Assembly: GCA_027563935.2 (NCBI GenBank) | Contig: CM050452.1 | Location: 34,542,850-34,606,849 of the forward strand | Direction: 5' to 3' | Length of the DNA stretch: 64,000 nucleotides | Source of the DNA: Costus lasius | Lineage: Eukaryota > Streptophyta > Magnoliopsida > Zingiberales > Costaceae | Part shown: one piece after another, positions 10,503 through 21,884 of the stretch | How the letters are laid out: every line of letters starts with the position of its first letter | Numbering within the stretch: position 1 is the first letter of the stretch | Position numbers and translations under genes: made by a program | The notes under the pieces: model-generated | Told to the model about the DNA's origin: nothing | Databases searched by the model: none | The model's input: the letters and a program-made list of their open reading frames with translations, nothing else

Positions 10503-12193
10503 TGAAGCAACCCCTAATCTAAGGGGGAGAAACCCTAAACTTGCGATTCTAACAAGCTTTGCGGAAAAAGGGTTTCAAATCAAGATCGGATATGAAAACA
10601 TATGATCAACTTGAAGCTAGAAATCATACCAATGCCATGGACTTGGAATTCGGCTTGGAAGAAGAGATCAAATTAGGTCTCCTCCAAAGTGTGCCACACA
10701 CAAGAAGAAGTTGGCTCACTCCTTGGCGTCGCTTGTGCTAGCAAGTCACCCAAGGAATCTATTCGAATGGAAAGGGATGAAGAAGGATCAAGCTTGGCCG
10801 AGAGCTCCTCTTGCGCAACACTCCTTTTCGTCGTCCACACCACACTCCCACGAAAGTCCAAGAATGCGTTGAGAAGAAAGGAGCAAACGCATATGCGTTT
10901 TTGGCATTGAAAGTGAAACCGGCCCTTGATGACATTCCATAAATGGAAGCTCATCAAGTCCATGCGCTCAACTCAACCCAAACGCATTTTAGCATTGAAC
11001 CATGCGTTCACAATTGTGAACCGGTTCAATCTAAAACGTTCCAATCAATTCGGTTCAATAAACCAAACCGAAAGAGCTCAAGCCAATAGGTCTAGACCAA
11101 ATTGAACCCCAAGGCTCATGATCTAACCATTCATCTCCTGATGCCCCTGATCTCTCCGATCTGGCATCATCTCTCTCGATCGAAGCTTACCGATCTCAAG
11201 TCCTAATCAATCAAACATGATCAGACCAGATCTCACTTACAATCAGAGATTAAAACCCCTTTAAACTGAACCCAAAGAATTCAGTCCACACGATCTGACT
11301 CAAGTAAGCCATATCATCATATTGTGCGACCCTAAGGGTTTCCTTCAAATGTCGGTAACGATAACTTACGTTATCACGATCAGTGAGGGGTATCTAGCAA
11401 CACATCACTGTCTCCCGATATAAAGGAAAGAGTCTTCCAAGACTTCACCCAAACCATAGCACAAGTGTGAATCAAACTCACAAGGCACACAAATGTCTTT
11501 TGCCACTGGATGTTCTTATTGGACAAGCATGTCAAGCCTGTAACTCCAATATGATGAGCATGATTAGATCAGATGATCATAGTCATCTGGGTATGGCCAT
11601 ACACTTCCTCAATCATCTCATATAGGGGGGCCCTATAGAACATCACACTCCTTAAACAAGGAGACGGCAATCCTCTATCTATCACAAGTGCCCTAACCTG
11701 ATTCAAGCTCACCATCCAAGATAGTCTATAATCATTATCTTTCAAATGATATTGAACTACCTCAAGACAATGACAATCATCATTTAGAAACACAAGTGAT
11801 CTCAAGTCAAAGGACATGTGCCACTTGCTGCATACAAGGATCATTCACATTGTGACAAGCAATGGAATATCCCAGTAGGGTCTGTCCAGTACATCCAATG
11901 TACCCATGAGTCTATATCTTATTCCATGCTCGAAGCATCCTATAAGATTAGCACCCATATTAGTCTCAATCATATCAAGGCTGTCTCATGTTCACCAAGA
12001 TATCTCGACTAAGGACATAGAGCCTGTCAGCCTAGCTGAACAGCTTTGAGACATTATTCAGAAGTACACTTATTACAGCAGATAAGGTAACAACCTGAAT
12101 AACAACCATGCCTTTATTAACATAAAAGTTTATTACATGATACTTTTACAATCCCAAGGCCTCAAACATTAGCCTTAAGGGCATACCCCAACA
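10503..12193 (-). repeat. C1-a 5' LTR
   Basis: A 1691-bp LTR differing from the 3' LTR at two positions that I could find. It should contain the promoter. A TATA-like TTTATATC on the minus strand (11417-11424) is conserved in the other C1 LTRs. Confidence 0.95.
11417..11424 (-). promoter_or_regulatory. Candidate TATA box in C1-a 5' LTR
   Basis: The minus strand has TTTATATC followed by a G-rich stretch, about 770 bp into the LTR. The same string occurs at the same relative place in the other C1 LTRs (for example 36703-36710). Use as a promoter is inferred from conservation and position. Confidence 0.4.
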
Positions 12194-12839
12194 AGGAGAC
12201 CGCCGGAGAAGAAGAAAGATGGAGGCGGCGCTGCACAGTCACACGCGGACGCAGCATCGTCCGCATGCGCTGCAACCAGGAACCACCGGCTGAGGAAAAT
12301 GAGGTCGCCGCTGCTGACAGAGGAAGGACGTGGAGTCGAAGCTACCGGCGCTGGAAGACAAGAGAGCCGCTGACACTAAACTCGTCGCCGGACGCAGAAA
12401 CTTGCTGTATGCTTCTGAACAGAGCCGTTCTGCCGCCGAGGGAAGAAAACGAGATCCGCTCGCCTGGGATGCTCGTTGGAAGGTTTGGTCGCCGGGTTGA
12501 GTGGAAGGAGCTGCCGGCGCATGCGTTCTGTGCCGGAGGTGCATGCACCTTCCTCTGACGGGGAAGATCGTGAACGGAGCAGAGACGCGGGCGACGCAGC
12601 GGTAGCAAGGAGAAAACAGAGGAACATGACAAAATCGTACGGCGCACGAGGGAAGAATAAGATTAAGGGAAAGATTAGGAAACAGTTTAGGTTTAAGAGA
12701 GGCTTAGGGTCTTATTTATGGGGAAAATAAGGGAGGAATAATAGGATACTAACTTTAGCAAATTTCAAAATTTCAAAATTTAAAATTTAAACAAATTTAA
12801 TTAAAAAATTAGGTTATAACACTTTCGCTGCAATTCATT

Positions 12840-13671
12840 AAAATGCTCCCATACATCACTTGGCGACTCGCCATCAAAATAAATTGTAGTGCTCGTATAC
12901 AAAATAAATTGCCACCAACACTGAAGGATCCAGGTAGTTTTTCTATACCTTGGTCAATTGGAAGCATGGCTTTTGACCAAGCCTTATGTGATTTAGGAGC
13001 TAGTGTAAGCCTAATTCCTTTATCTATTTGCAGGAAGCTAGACATTAGATAGCTTAAACCCACATCCATATCTTTACAGCTCGCTGATAGCTCGGTAAAG
13101 TACCCCACAGGTATTTTAGAAAATGTTCCAATCAAGGTAGGTGAATTTTTCATACCTGCATATTTTGTAGTTTTAGACATGGAGGAAAATCATAAAAATC
13201 CCTTAATTTTTGGTAGACCCTTTTTATCTACTGCTAGAGCTCACATAGATGTAAAAAAGGGAAAAATCACTTTTGATATTTGTGAAAAAAATAATTGAAT
13301 TTGATCTTGTTGATTATTTGAATAAAGTATCATACTCTGGATCATGTTGTAGTGTTGACATAGTTGATGATGTTGTTTATGATGTTTGTAATTTATTTGA
13401 TGAATCCTCTAATTTGGAAACTAACAATTTTTCTAAGGATATTAATGAAGGATTACAAGAGAAAGAACATCAAATTTTTGAGAAGAAGAAAAAGAGAAGA
13501 AGAAGAAGACGCTCTAGATTGTTTGATAAAGGAAAGAAGATCTTGAGCAAATTTGGATACTGTTTCAAGGCTGAGCCTTATGTGATTGAAAGAGATGCTC
13601 AAATCAAAGAAAAATCAGAGTGGAAATTGAGGAAATCAGAACCAAGACTGAGTGCAAAAGGGTCAAGCTAA
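12840..13671 (+). pseudogene. Athila-type gag-pro remnant: aspartic protease then basic tail (copy I)
   Basis: Translation gives the typical Athila protease block: KLPPTLKDPGSFSIP, ALCDLGASVSLIPLS with the catalytic DLGAS, then after an in-frame stop LQLADSS, FVVLDMEE and LIFGRPFLSTARAHID. A second short frame (13273-13671) follows with an acidic stretch and a run of lysines and arginines, ending in KGSS. Reverse transcriptase, RNase H and integrase are absent: the sequence passes straight to the GCGCTTCTTGGGAGGCAACC motif (13685-13704), which I associate with the end of pol in Athila-type elements. Gag and the 5' part are cut off by E0 at 12821. This is a dead or non-autonomous derivative. 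Confidence 0.75.
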
Positions 13672-13812
13672 AGACCTTTAAATTAGCGCTTCTTGGGAGG
13701 CAACCCAAGCTTTCTAACTTTAGTTTGCTTTATTTTATTTACTATTTCCTTAGTTCGCATTTAGAACTAATTTTTTTCTTTTATTTTTGTAGGTAAACAA
13801 GTTTAGGCGCAA
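13672..13812 (+). other. Non-coding stretch after the protease remnant
   Basis: AT-rich sequence with the GGGAGGCAACCCAAG motif at its start and a possible splice acceptor (TTTTTGTAG) near 13792. I see no other feature. Confidence 0.5.
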
Positions 13813-14268
13813 ATTATGGCACTACCATAATTCATATTATGGTACCGTAATTCCTGTAAAGTTTGATTAGAAGGTTGTGACGAGATTACGGCACTGTCAT
13901 AAGTATTTTCACAGTACCGTATTTTGTGTCCAAAATTGACTCGAGAGTGTTTTAGATTTTACGGCACTGCCATTAAGAAATTTACGATGCCGTATTTTTG
14001 AGTTGTTTTTTCTTATTTATTTACCTTCAAAAAAATTCAACTTTTTACGGCACTACCGTAACCATTTTTGTGGTACCGTAATTTCATCTGTTTTAGACCT
14101 GAGAGTTTTCTGAAAATTACGGCGGTATCGTAAGCTTTTTTAGGGTACCATAATTAGAGACGTTTTTTGACCCGAGAGTTGGAGCCAAATTATGGTATTA
14201 CTGTATTTGTTTTACGGCCCGTGTTTTTTGATTTCACTAGAATACGGCACTGCCGTAATGAATATTAC
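13813..14268 (+). repeat. Array A: paired palindromes ahead of the Athila ORF (copy I)
   Basis: Seven units, each a longer palindrome (arm 1, consensus TTACGGCACTGCCGTAA), a 4-8 nt AT linker, and a shorter palindrome (arm 2, consensus TTACGGTACCGTAA). Arm 1 starts at about 13813, 13886, 13958, 14045, 14117, 14189 and 14231, so most units are 72-73 bp apart. Sequence between units is not obviously repeated. Some arms have decayed on both sides at once (TATGG paired with CCATA). Confidence 0.85.
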
Positions 14269-14842
14269 GACCGTAATTCTATTTTTAGACACGATTCCTA
14301 TGCCCTTTTATTAGGGATTTCTAGGCCGTGTTTTGAGTTTTCTCACTCGTTCGAGCGCCGACCTCTGTCTCCAGACCATCTTTGACCTTCAGAGAACGCT
14401 GGCGACCCTTCCTTTCCGGTTATTGCTGACGATCTGGTACTCTTTCACCCAATTTCTCAATTTTGGTGAGTTTTCATGCATATGTCACCCCTTTCATCGT
14501 TTGTCTTCGATTCTAGGTCATTTTCAGAGATTCTTGCTTCCATTTACTTCTTAGATGATAGCGACCAGTTCTTGTTCATTTCTAGCATTTTTGACCAATT
14601 TCTGTAAAGAGATTTAAGCTTAAACAAGTTGATTTGCTGAGATTTAGTGTTCATGTTCGCCCCTTTTCATATCTAGCTGAAATGTTGAAGTTTAAGTATG
14701 ATTTTAACTGACTCCTACTCCTATTATGCTTGATGAGTATTGACATTCATGTAGAAAGTGTTATTGGAATCTTATCTCTACTATACTTTGCTATATTGTG
14801 TTGTCAATCTTGAGCTGCAGCTTAGTTCATTCTTTGACACTC
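14269..14842 (+). other. Leader of the Athila ORF with a possible intron
   Basis: No coding potential of its own. A GGTGAGT donor-like site at 14465-14471 and a CTGCAG acceptor-like site ending at 14820 would remove 355 bp and leave the ATG 22 bp downstream. Copy II has a matching acceptor (GCAG ending 30983) 10 bp before its ATG but a GC-type donor. Splicing is inference. Confidence 0.4.
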
Positions 14843-16224
14843 ATGGCACCTAAGATCAAACAAGTTGTTTCGAAGAAGAGAGGAAAAGGACCAGCTACAT
14901 CTTCTACACCACCAAATCCCTATGGCATTGCTTTTAGAGATGAAATTCAAGAATCTAGATACAATCAATTGGTTGAAAGAAGAGTTGTCAACACCAAATA
15001 TGCTTATAAAAGGACTTTAGAGGCACTTGGGCTTTATGAGGATGTGATGTGGATGTTTGAGCAAGTTAGGGCCAGAAGATTTTTTGAGATGACACCTTAC
15101 ACCTATTTGCCACTTACTTTGGAATTTCTGAGTAGCTTGAATGTGGATCTAAGAGAGTTTTCTGATGGACCTGCTGAGGGAGAGATCACATTCAGAATGG
15201 CTAATGTTGAAAGAAAGCTAACCATAAGAGAAATCAGATCTATATTTCACTTGGGTTCTGGAGGATTTACAAAAATACCAATTGGATTTATAGAACATGT
15301 GTTTTGGAACCAGATAACCCACGAAACTCACTTTTCTGCTGTTTTTGCTAGAGCTTCAAAGATTGTGAATCCTTGTATCAAATATGTACATAGAGTTCTT
15401 GCCCACGCTGTCTTTGGCAGAGGAGACAGTGATGGCATGGTAAGACAGTGATGGCATAGTAGTAGATGTTGCATTCTTTATGATGAAACACATGGATACA
15501 GTGGCTAGCGCCAAAAGGGGTGCCATTGTGATAGCAGGGCTGATTACACCTATAGCCCTACATCTGAATGTTGAACCATATGGGATAGAAGTAGCAAGGG
15601 GGAATGCAAGACTTGATCTTGAGTCTTGCATGGCAATGAAAATCATAGTTAGAGAAGGGGATGTCTTTTGTTTGGTCCTTGGACCAAATGCCCCTACTCT
15701 ACCATTACCCCATCAAGAGAAAACCACTGTGAAAGAAAGAACGAATTGGAAGCTTTCATCGAGCACCACCGAGGCAGCCTTCACACCACCGCTGAGTGCA
15801 GTTCCACCACCACCCACTTGGGGTGGAAGGGATGATCCTTATGGTATCGAGTCACCATCTCACCGACCTACTGATCCTACTCCCCCAGCTGCTGGATCTT
15901 CCCACAGACCTTCTGGAGGATGGTCTAGTGCCTTTGACCTTGGATTCCAGGCACTCTCCACTGAGATATATTGTCAGGGACATCGTATGGAGAGGGTGAT
16001 GGATTCTGTAGGGCAGATGCAGGCAACCATAGCGCCATATCCACATGGATGTGGAGGATTTGAGCACCTACATGGAGGAGATGGGGAATTTCTTTTATGA
16101 GCATTTTGACTTCCAGGATCTGAGGAGAGGCGGAGACTATGGAGGGCATCAGGGAGAGCCACATGTTGATCCGATGGACATAGCAGCTCAGGACGCCAAG
16201 GAGATTGGATCCGACGATGAGTAG
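14843..16224 (+). pseudogene. Athila ORF (ATHILA / plant transposon protein family), copy I, broken
   Basis: The product resembles the Athila retroelement ORF product found widely in plants. Visible landmarks are RTLEALGLYEDVMWMF, YTYLPLTLEFLSSL, GEITFRMANVERKLTIREI, NPCIKYVHRVLAHAVFG and IVIAGLITPIALHL, then a proline/histidine-rich region. The function is unknown; such ORFs sit in the env-like position downstream of pol. It is dead: a small deletion with repeated GTGATGGCAT near 15440-15470 creates a stop and shifts the frame, and another shift near 16035 moves the C-terminus to the frame ending at 16222-16224. Copy II keeps a longer continuous C-terminal half. The start ATG is chosen because both copies place it just after the shared CAG acceptor. 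Confidence 0.75.
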
Positions 16225-16230
16225 AGTTAT

Positions 16231-16300
16231 GTGAGTATCTTTTTCCCTTTACTTTTTGCATTCTATTTTCTTTATCTTATTGATGTTTCATGTTTTGTAG
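16231..16300 (+). other. Possible 70-bp intron after the Athila ORF stop
   Basis: GTGAGTAT begins 7 bp after the stop codon, and TTTTGTAG ends 70 bp later before GGAAGGATGA. Copy II has GTAAGTAT ... TTTTATAG before the same GGAAGGATGA at 34085-34156. Both splice signals survive in diverged copies. Confidence 0.4.
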
Positions 16301-17435
16301 GGAAGGATGATTCCTCCATACATATTGTGTCCACCGTGCTACTTCACTCTGCTTTACATGTCTATATTCTTATTTTCGATATGGTTGTATGATGATGATG
16401 GTATTGATTTTTGATCTTCAATGGGGTTGTATTATCATATCTTGGTATTGATGATCTATTTTGATATGGTTGTATTACACATGATGATGTTTTTAATATT
16501 TTTGATGATATAATTTGATGACTGACAAGTATAATTTTGATTGATGTGATTGATTTATGGCCTTGATCTATTTATTGTTGATGACTTGTTTGATTCAATT
16601 GACGGTGAATGAACTCATGCTTCTGATTAGGACTAGATCTATCATGTCAAATTTATTTCTCTTATACATATCTACTTTTGAAATTTTTTATTGGTTGATG
16701 AGTGAGATTTTAAGGAGATATATTATTTGGAGAATTTAATTTAAAAGTGAGGTTACTTTTTGAATAAAATCAGCGTATGAGTATAACCTTTTGAATTGTT
16801 GTCAATTGATTAATCTAACTGATGTTTAGTTTATTTTCTATTTGTTGGAAGAAAGAATCCAAAATCCAAAAATAGTGAGTGACTCCCCTACTTGGCACTG
16901 TATAAAATTGACAGTGGTACCAAAGGACATGGGTTGAAGTCTGAAAAGAAAAAAAAATTTAGAGAGAAAGAAAAAGATAATGACTCCTCTACTTGGCACT
17001 GTATAAAATTGACAGTGGTACCTAAGACAGGAGTTGAAGTCCCAAATAAAAAGTCTGTATCTATGTGGGTACATACCATCAAAAACACAAAAATGAATAA
17101 AAAGAAAAATGAAGAAAAGAAAAAAATTTGAGTGGAAAAAGATTTTTGGATATCCTATTCCTATAAACAAAAGCATGGTAGATTTGAACTGAATATTAGA
17201 TGAGTCCATAAGATTGAAATTCTACTTTTTATACAAGTTGCAAAGTTTTATTCGAATAAGTTGTGGATCTTGAGGATTGAATTCAAATGATGATATGTTT
17301 ATTTAAAATTTTATGAATCAATTGGTGGGATTTTTCATTAGTGATTGTATTTTAGAAATTTATTCTCCATGAGAAAATCTTTTCCTATGATCAATTTTTG
17401 ATTTTTGCTTGAGGACAATCAAAGTTTGAGCCTTA
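16301..17435 (+). other. AT-rich spacer between Athila ORF and LTR, copy I
   Basis: No coding signal. It contains a direct repeat of about 60 bp (16881-16941 and 16980-17040, core CTACTTGGCACTGTATAAAA), present at the same place in copy II. It ends in the polypurine-like TTGAGGACAATCAAAG characteristic of Athila elements just before the LTR. Confidence 0.6.
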
Positions 17436-17695
17436 TGTGTTTGATGGCACTGAAATTTATAGTAAATTTCATGCTATTTCATATATCTTTTTGTGTCAAA
17501 TTCATGAACATTTGCTTATTTTTATCCCTTTTTTATCAATTACTATGGAATCTACAATCTTTTTGGTTTTTGATGATTTTCAGGCAAAAAGGCATAGTTT
17601 TTAGGCGTTTTCAAGCAATCCAGATGCATGGACGAATTCCCACCATCAAGAGGAGATTACACGACAAAATTCATGAACATTGGAACTTTAGACCA

Positions 17696-17985
17696 AATTA
17701 CGGTAGGGCCGTAATTTATATTACGGTACTGAAATTTTGACGGCTACCGTAATATCAGAGCACTGCCGTAATTTGGGAATTTTTCATCCATAAAGATTTT
17801 CAGAAATTACGGCACTACCATAAAGATTTTCACGAGCTGTAATTTGGAGTAATTTTCGACCAGAATTTTTGGATCAAATTATGGCACTGTCGTAACCTAT
17901 TTTACGGTGCCATAATTGCCAGACATATTTTAACCCGAGAACTCGACTAAAATTACGGCAGTGTCGTAATCATTTTTACGGCAGT
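17696..17985 (+). repeat. Array B: paired palindromes in copy I LTR
   Basis: About five units of the same two-arm design as array A, at about 17696, 17740, 17806, 17878 and 17952. The last three are 72-74 bp apart. Arms include TTACGGTAGGGCCGTAA and TTACGGCAGTGTCGTAA followed by TTTACGGCAGTAATT. Confidence 0.8.
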
Positions 17986-18435
17986 AATTACAACCTGGAG
18001 ACGCGATTTTCACGGTCAAATTTGAGTCTGATTTTTGCGGGATTGATTGCAGACGATCCAGGCCAAAAAAATCAAAAGCTGTAAGAAGCAAAAAGAGAGC
18101 TTTCGCTGCGACGAGCAAGGAGAGACCAAAAGCCCTAAATTTCATCCACTAATAGAGGAGAAATTGACTTTCACGCCGCCGCCTTAGGGTTCACTGCCGG
18201 GAAGCGTACAACGTATCTCCGGACGTGAAATTTGAAGGGAAGCTTCGCTCGGAGCCAAAGAACATACCCCAGAAGTTTCAACTCGAAAGGATCTCGATCG
18301 GAGGAGAAATCGACGAAGAACTCGGCGCCAGCACTGTTCATGCTTGATTATTACGACTGTAATGAAGTTATTCGTTCTTCCCCTTTCCTTTCGATTTTCG
18401 ATCGCTAGAAAGTATGGTTTATTGTAATCTTTTCT

Positions 18436-20173
18436 TGATGTAGGATGGAGACACGAAATATGATACTAACTAAAGTCTGATTATTATTATTATTATTATT
18501 TTAATTTTCAAAATAAAGTGCAAAATTCAGAAAACAGCTAGAAACATAGTGTTGCAAATATATCATTTAAGACAAGTAAATATGCCTTGCAGGAAAGTCT
18601 ATAAATCCAAAATTTGTTCCAATTAACCCAAGAGCTAGTTCCAAACTAGTTCTTTTGAATCCAATAAAAATCAGATGGTGATGGGATATTAGGCATGTAA
18701 AATAATTGCAACAAGATAGCCAGTCGGATTAGAAAATAAGAGTTGTGCAGGAATGTATCATTCATCAAGATTTGCCATGCCGCCTAGGTTAATCTGTTGA
18801 AGCTTCGTTTGAAACTTCTAGTCCAATTGATAGATGAAGATGTGCACTTCTGTGTCATGCCAAAATTCAAGACTTTTGTTGCGTCGATTGCTTACGATAC
18901 CTGCAAGGAGAAGCCTAGTCAGATTAGATTTAACTTAACTCGAAACAGTAGACACGGGAAATTCTTGGAAAATAGGGGAAATGGAGTAAGGGGCGGAGGT
19001 CGTCGGCGTTCGTCCGGTGGTGCACGGACGTCGTAACTGCTACTAATGGAAGTTGATATGACTGTCAAGAGGACGTGGCCGGAGTTTTGGGGCGGGCGGT
19101 GGCCGGCCGGAGGAGGACGACGGTGAAAGGCGGGAGTAGGGCAGAAACTGGGCGGTAACAGGGGAAGCTATGCGGGTGGATAGAATTGCTCGCCATTCGT
19201 CCGATGGTGGATGAACTCAAAACCTGCTTCAACTAGAGGCTCTCAAGATGGAAGAGAGGTCGTCGCCGGTGTTTGAGGTCGATTGGTGGCTGGTCAGAGG
19301 AGAACGGTGCTGCAAGGCGGAACTAGGGCGGAAGGCAGGCGGAAACAGGGGATTTGAATGGACGTTCGATTCCGGCAATCCCAGAGGCCGATGGACGGGT
19401 GCCGGCGGCTGGAGGTTCTTCAGGCGAAGGATGCGTGGTGGCTGAAGTTTCGCGGAGATCCGCTGGCTGGATCGTCAGCGGCGACACTCGAAATTTTGGT
19501 AAAATCTGAAGATGGCTGAAGCGTGCGGGTGATTGAAGCAGACAGGGAACTTTGGAGGAAGTAGAGATTAGGGAAGAGGGAAGAAGGGAAACTAGGTGAC
19601 ACATGCACCTCAGAGTGGAAGAGGATAGGAGACATCCGATTCCTTTGGAAAAACTATTTCATTCATCAAATTCGATTACAAAGATGCATACGTGAAGAGA
19701 TACATATAGATGAAGCTTGAAGAGACATTGCTGCAGGGGAACGTTGTGATTTCCATTTTGAGCAGCAAGGAGACGTTGAGAGGAACGTTGCAGCTTCCAA
19801 GTTTGATCAGCAAAGAGGAGACGTTGAAGATTCCTTAAGAGGTGTATGTAGACGTTGAAGCTTGAGGCTGGATTTTGGGCTGAGCAACGGTGGACTTTGT
19901 GAAGGAAGGTGCTCTTGTTGAGATGGCGTGGATGTGGTTGGCGTATGCAGACCACAATTTATTGAATCCAGCAACTTCTTCAATGGGCTTGGGCTTGGGC
20001 TTAGACATCTTGAGTGTGAATGTCTTGATCATTACTTGTTGAAAGTAATTCTTCTATTATTGGGCTAGCTTTTGATTAAGCATGCTAGCTTATTTGTGAC
20101 CTCATGAGTCTTTGTCTATGGCACCTTTAGGCTCCACTTGTATCTTCGTGGCTTGTGGTTCCTATCCCCATCA
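18436..20173 (-). repeat. E3 left LTR (3' LTR)
   Basis: 1738 bp, plus-strand start TGATGTAGGATGG, end CCCCATCA. It includes a TTA microsatellite at about 18481-18501 that is shorter in the right LTR, and a GC-rich block at 18990-19500. Confidence 0.88.
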
Positions 20174-20334
20174 TTCTCCCCGGGTGAAAAAAAATTCTTC
20201 TCCGAAGAATGGTTATTGCGGCGGTGGTGTAGAAGTCCTGGAGGGGCAAAAGTCAATTGTCCTTCATGGGTCTGAATCTACAAAGTGTTGTCATCAGAGC
20301 ATCCTATCTTGTTGTTCCATGTCCATGGTCCATG

Positions 20335-21412
20335 CTATAAGTCAGGGACACCTACATTGAATTCCCTTTCTCGGCCATATTCATTAGTAAAGTCACAATT
20401 AGGAATTCTAGCATATAAATGGATTGGAATGATGAAATCAATATGTTCAATAATTTGACAAGTACACAAAGCAAATTTGTTTTCATTTATTTCAAGTTGA
20501 GTTGACTCTAATGGTGGTTTAAGGGTGTGGGTAGAAGGACCTAAAAGACAAGATTCAAGGATCATAGGGTCCTGGAAAAGATTTTCTAAGTCTAGGGGTT
20601 GACCTAAAGGTTGAGGATTAGGATCTAGGTCAAGCTCAAAAGGATCTAACTTAGGTTCCATGTGAGGTTCAAGAAGACCTATGGGTTTGGTTTCAACGGG
20701 ATTTTTAGGCAAGTCATCTTTAGGTTTGCTAGAGGTAGTGCTAAGGTCAAGTTGAGAACCTATGGGTATGGGCCCTAAAATTGAAGGTAATGGCTCTATT
20801 TGACACTTAGGTTGAGACAAGCCTATAGTGGGCAACTCAGGGGTAGTTTGACTATCAGACAAGTCAACTATGGGTTCTTTAGCTAGATTGCTAGACTCAA
20901 GTTGAGGACCTGTGGGTATGGGCCCTAAAATTGAAGGTTGAGGTATGGGTTCTACCTCATGGTTTGCCTCTTGAGTTTCACATGTCTCTTCTTGACTCGT
21001 TTTAGTTCCTAAGGTAGACTTTGAGGTTTGAACAAGTTTTTGTTGGAGTAGTTGGCTTTGTGTTCTAGTTTGGTCGGGTCCTTTTCTATATGTTGCCTTA
21101 ATATTTTGTTCTACCTTATTAGCTAGTTGAAATGCATCTTCTATTGTATGTATGGGGTAGCCAATGAGAGCTCTTTTAATATCAAAGCTAAGACCATTTA
21201 TAAACCGGTTAAGCATAACCCTAGGATGTTCTCTAGCTCTACTCCAATCATTGAGGGTCTTAAACTTTATAATGTATTCAGCTACAGTCATGTTCTCTTG
21301 TGTCAGAATTTTTTTTTTTGAGAGATGAAGGATCATAAATTTCTTTTATCATTTCATCCCATCTCTTGATAGGTGGTCTATTGCCTCTTAGGGGGTTGAG
21401 TCTACTGGCCAT
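20335..21412 (-). pseudogene. Gag-like protein of E3, frameshifted at an A11 run
   Basis: The N-terminal part (from 21412) reads MASRLNPLRGNRPPIKRWDE... and meets a run of eleven A residues (21309-21319) where the frame shifts. The longer frame (21336-20335, 333 codons) continues with TVAEYIIKFKTL, MLNRFINGLSFDIKRALIG and EDAFQLANKVEQ, typical of Ty3/gypsy retrotransposon gag. The C-terminal half is rich in P, S, T and E and contains a duplicated block (SILGPIPTGPQL and SILGPIPIGSQL). No zinc knuckle or pol motif follows. The A-run could be decay or a slippage site; the sequence alone does not decide. Confidence 0.65.
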
Positions 21413-21869
21413 GGGATGTTTTGCAAACACAATATAATCCTTTGAAAATAGATCTCCCTAGGATGTCAAAAATGATTTGGGCTAGTATGAGAGGATAAAT
21501 CTATGAATAAACAAACTAGCATGCATATGTAATGAACAACTAAGCATGAAAGCACGTAATAAGTTTTTTTTATTTTTGTTTGTTTTTTTTATCAAATAGA
21601 AAAAATATGCAATCTAAAATAATATGAACAATGAAACATGTAATAATTTTTTTTTTATCAATTGCAAGTAAATAGCAAATACTTAACTATCATGAAAACT
21701 AAATATAAAGAAACATGAAGGAATTTTTTTTTTTTGAAATGCAAGTAATTTGCAAAAGATGCAAAAGCAATAAGCAATAAAACATGAAAACAAGAACTAA
21801 CAATTTTTTTTTTTATGCAAAGAACAAAGCAAGGATCGTGTGGGCAGACAAGAGTTGCTCACAACCTTC
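21413..21869 (-). other. E3 leader
   Basis: Non-coding AT-rich sequence between the gag start and the primer site, with four T-rich runs separated by repeated AAGTAA-, GCAAA- and CATGAA-type segments. I see nothing else. Confidence 0.6.
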
Positions 21870-21881
21870 GCTCTGATACCA
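21870..21881 (-). other. E3 primer-binding site (initiator tRNA-Met)
   Basis: The minus strand reads TGGTATCAGAGC, a perfect 12-base match to the plant iMet primer site, three bases from the LTR end. Confidence 0.88.
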
Positions 21882-21884
21882 AAC

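Larger units (their letters stand above)
3029..12193 (-). mobile_element. C1-a: full-length intact Ty1/copia element, Angela/BARE-like
   Basis: This is a 9165-bp element on the minus strand with identical-length LTRs (1691 bp), TG...CA ends and a perfect target duplication, aggag, at 3024-3028 and 12194-12198. The order on the minus strand is 5' LTR, iMet PBS, leader of about 1.9 kb, one gag-pol ORF, polypurine tract, 3' LTR. Reading the LTRs side by side I found two substitutions (3058 against 10532; 4265 against 11739), so it inserted recently. LTR length, a long leader, the iMet PBS and a single polyprotein fit the Angela/BARE-1 group of the Tork clade. The lineage is inferred from architecture and would need an RT tree. 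Confidence 0.95.
1662..12821 (-). repeat. E0 right LTR (5' LTR), split by C1-a
   Basis: The LTR runs 1662-3028 and 12199-12821. The interval between is C1-a plus one copy of its 5-bp target duplication, leaving an LTR of about 1990 bp. Its plus-strand start is TGTCACGCC and its end is TTATAACA. The 3' flank of E0 (from 12822) is Athila-type sequence, so E0 inserted into that element first and C1-a later into E0. Its own target duplication cannot be checked because the left end is outside the window. Confidence 0.82.

Noticed and set aside
13273..13671. 132-aa Lys/Arg-rich ORF as a possible host nuclear protein
   Set aside because: It follows directly on an Athila protease remnant and ends at the GGGAGGCAACC motif of these elements, so it is part of the retroelement.
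18481..18501. TTA microsatellite
   Set aside because: An ordinary simple repeat within the E3 LTR; length differs between the two LTRs as expected of microsatellites.
19248..19445. Short ORF in the E3 LTR (with a twin at 22693-22890)
   Set aside because: Duplicated only because it is in both LTRs. It overlaps open frames on the other strand and has no domain.
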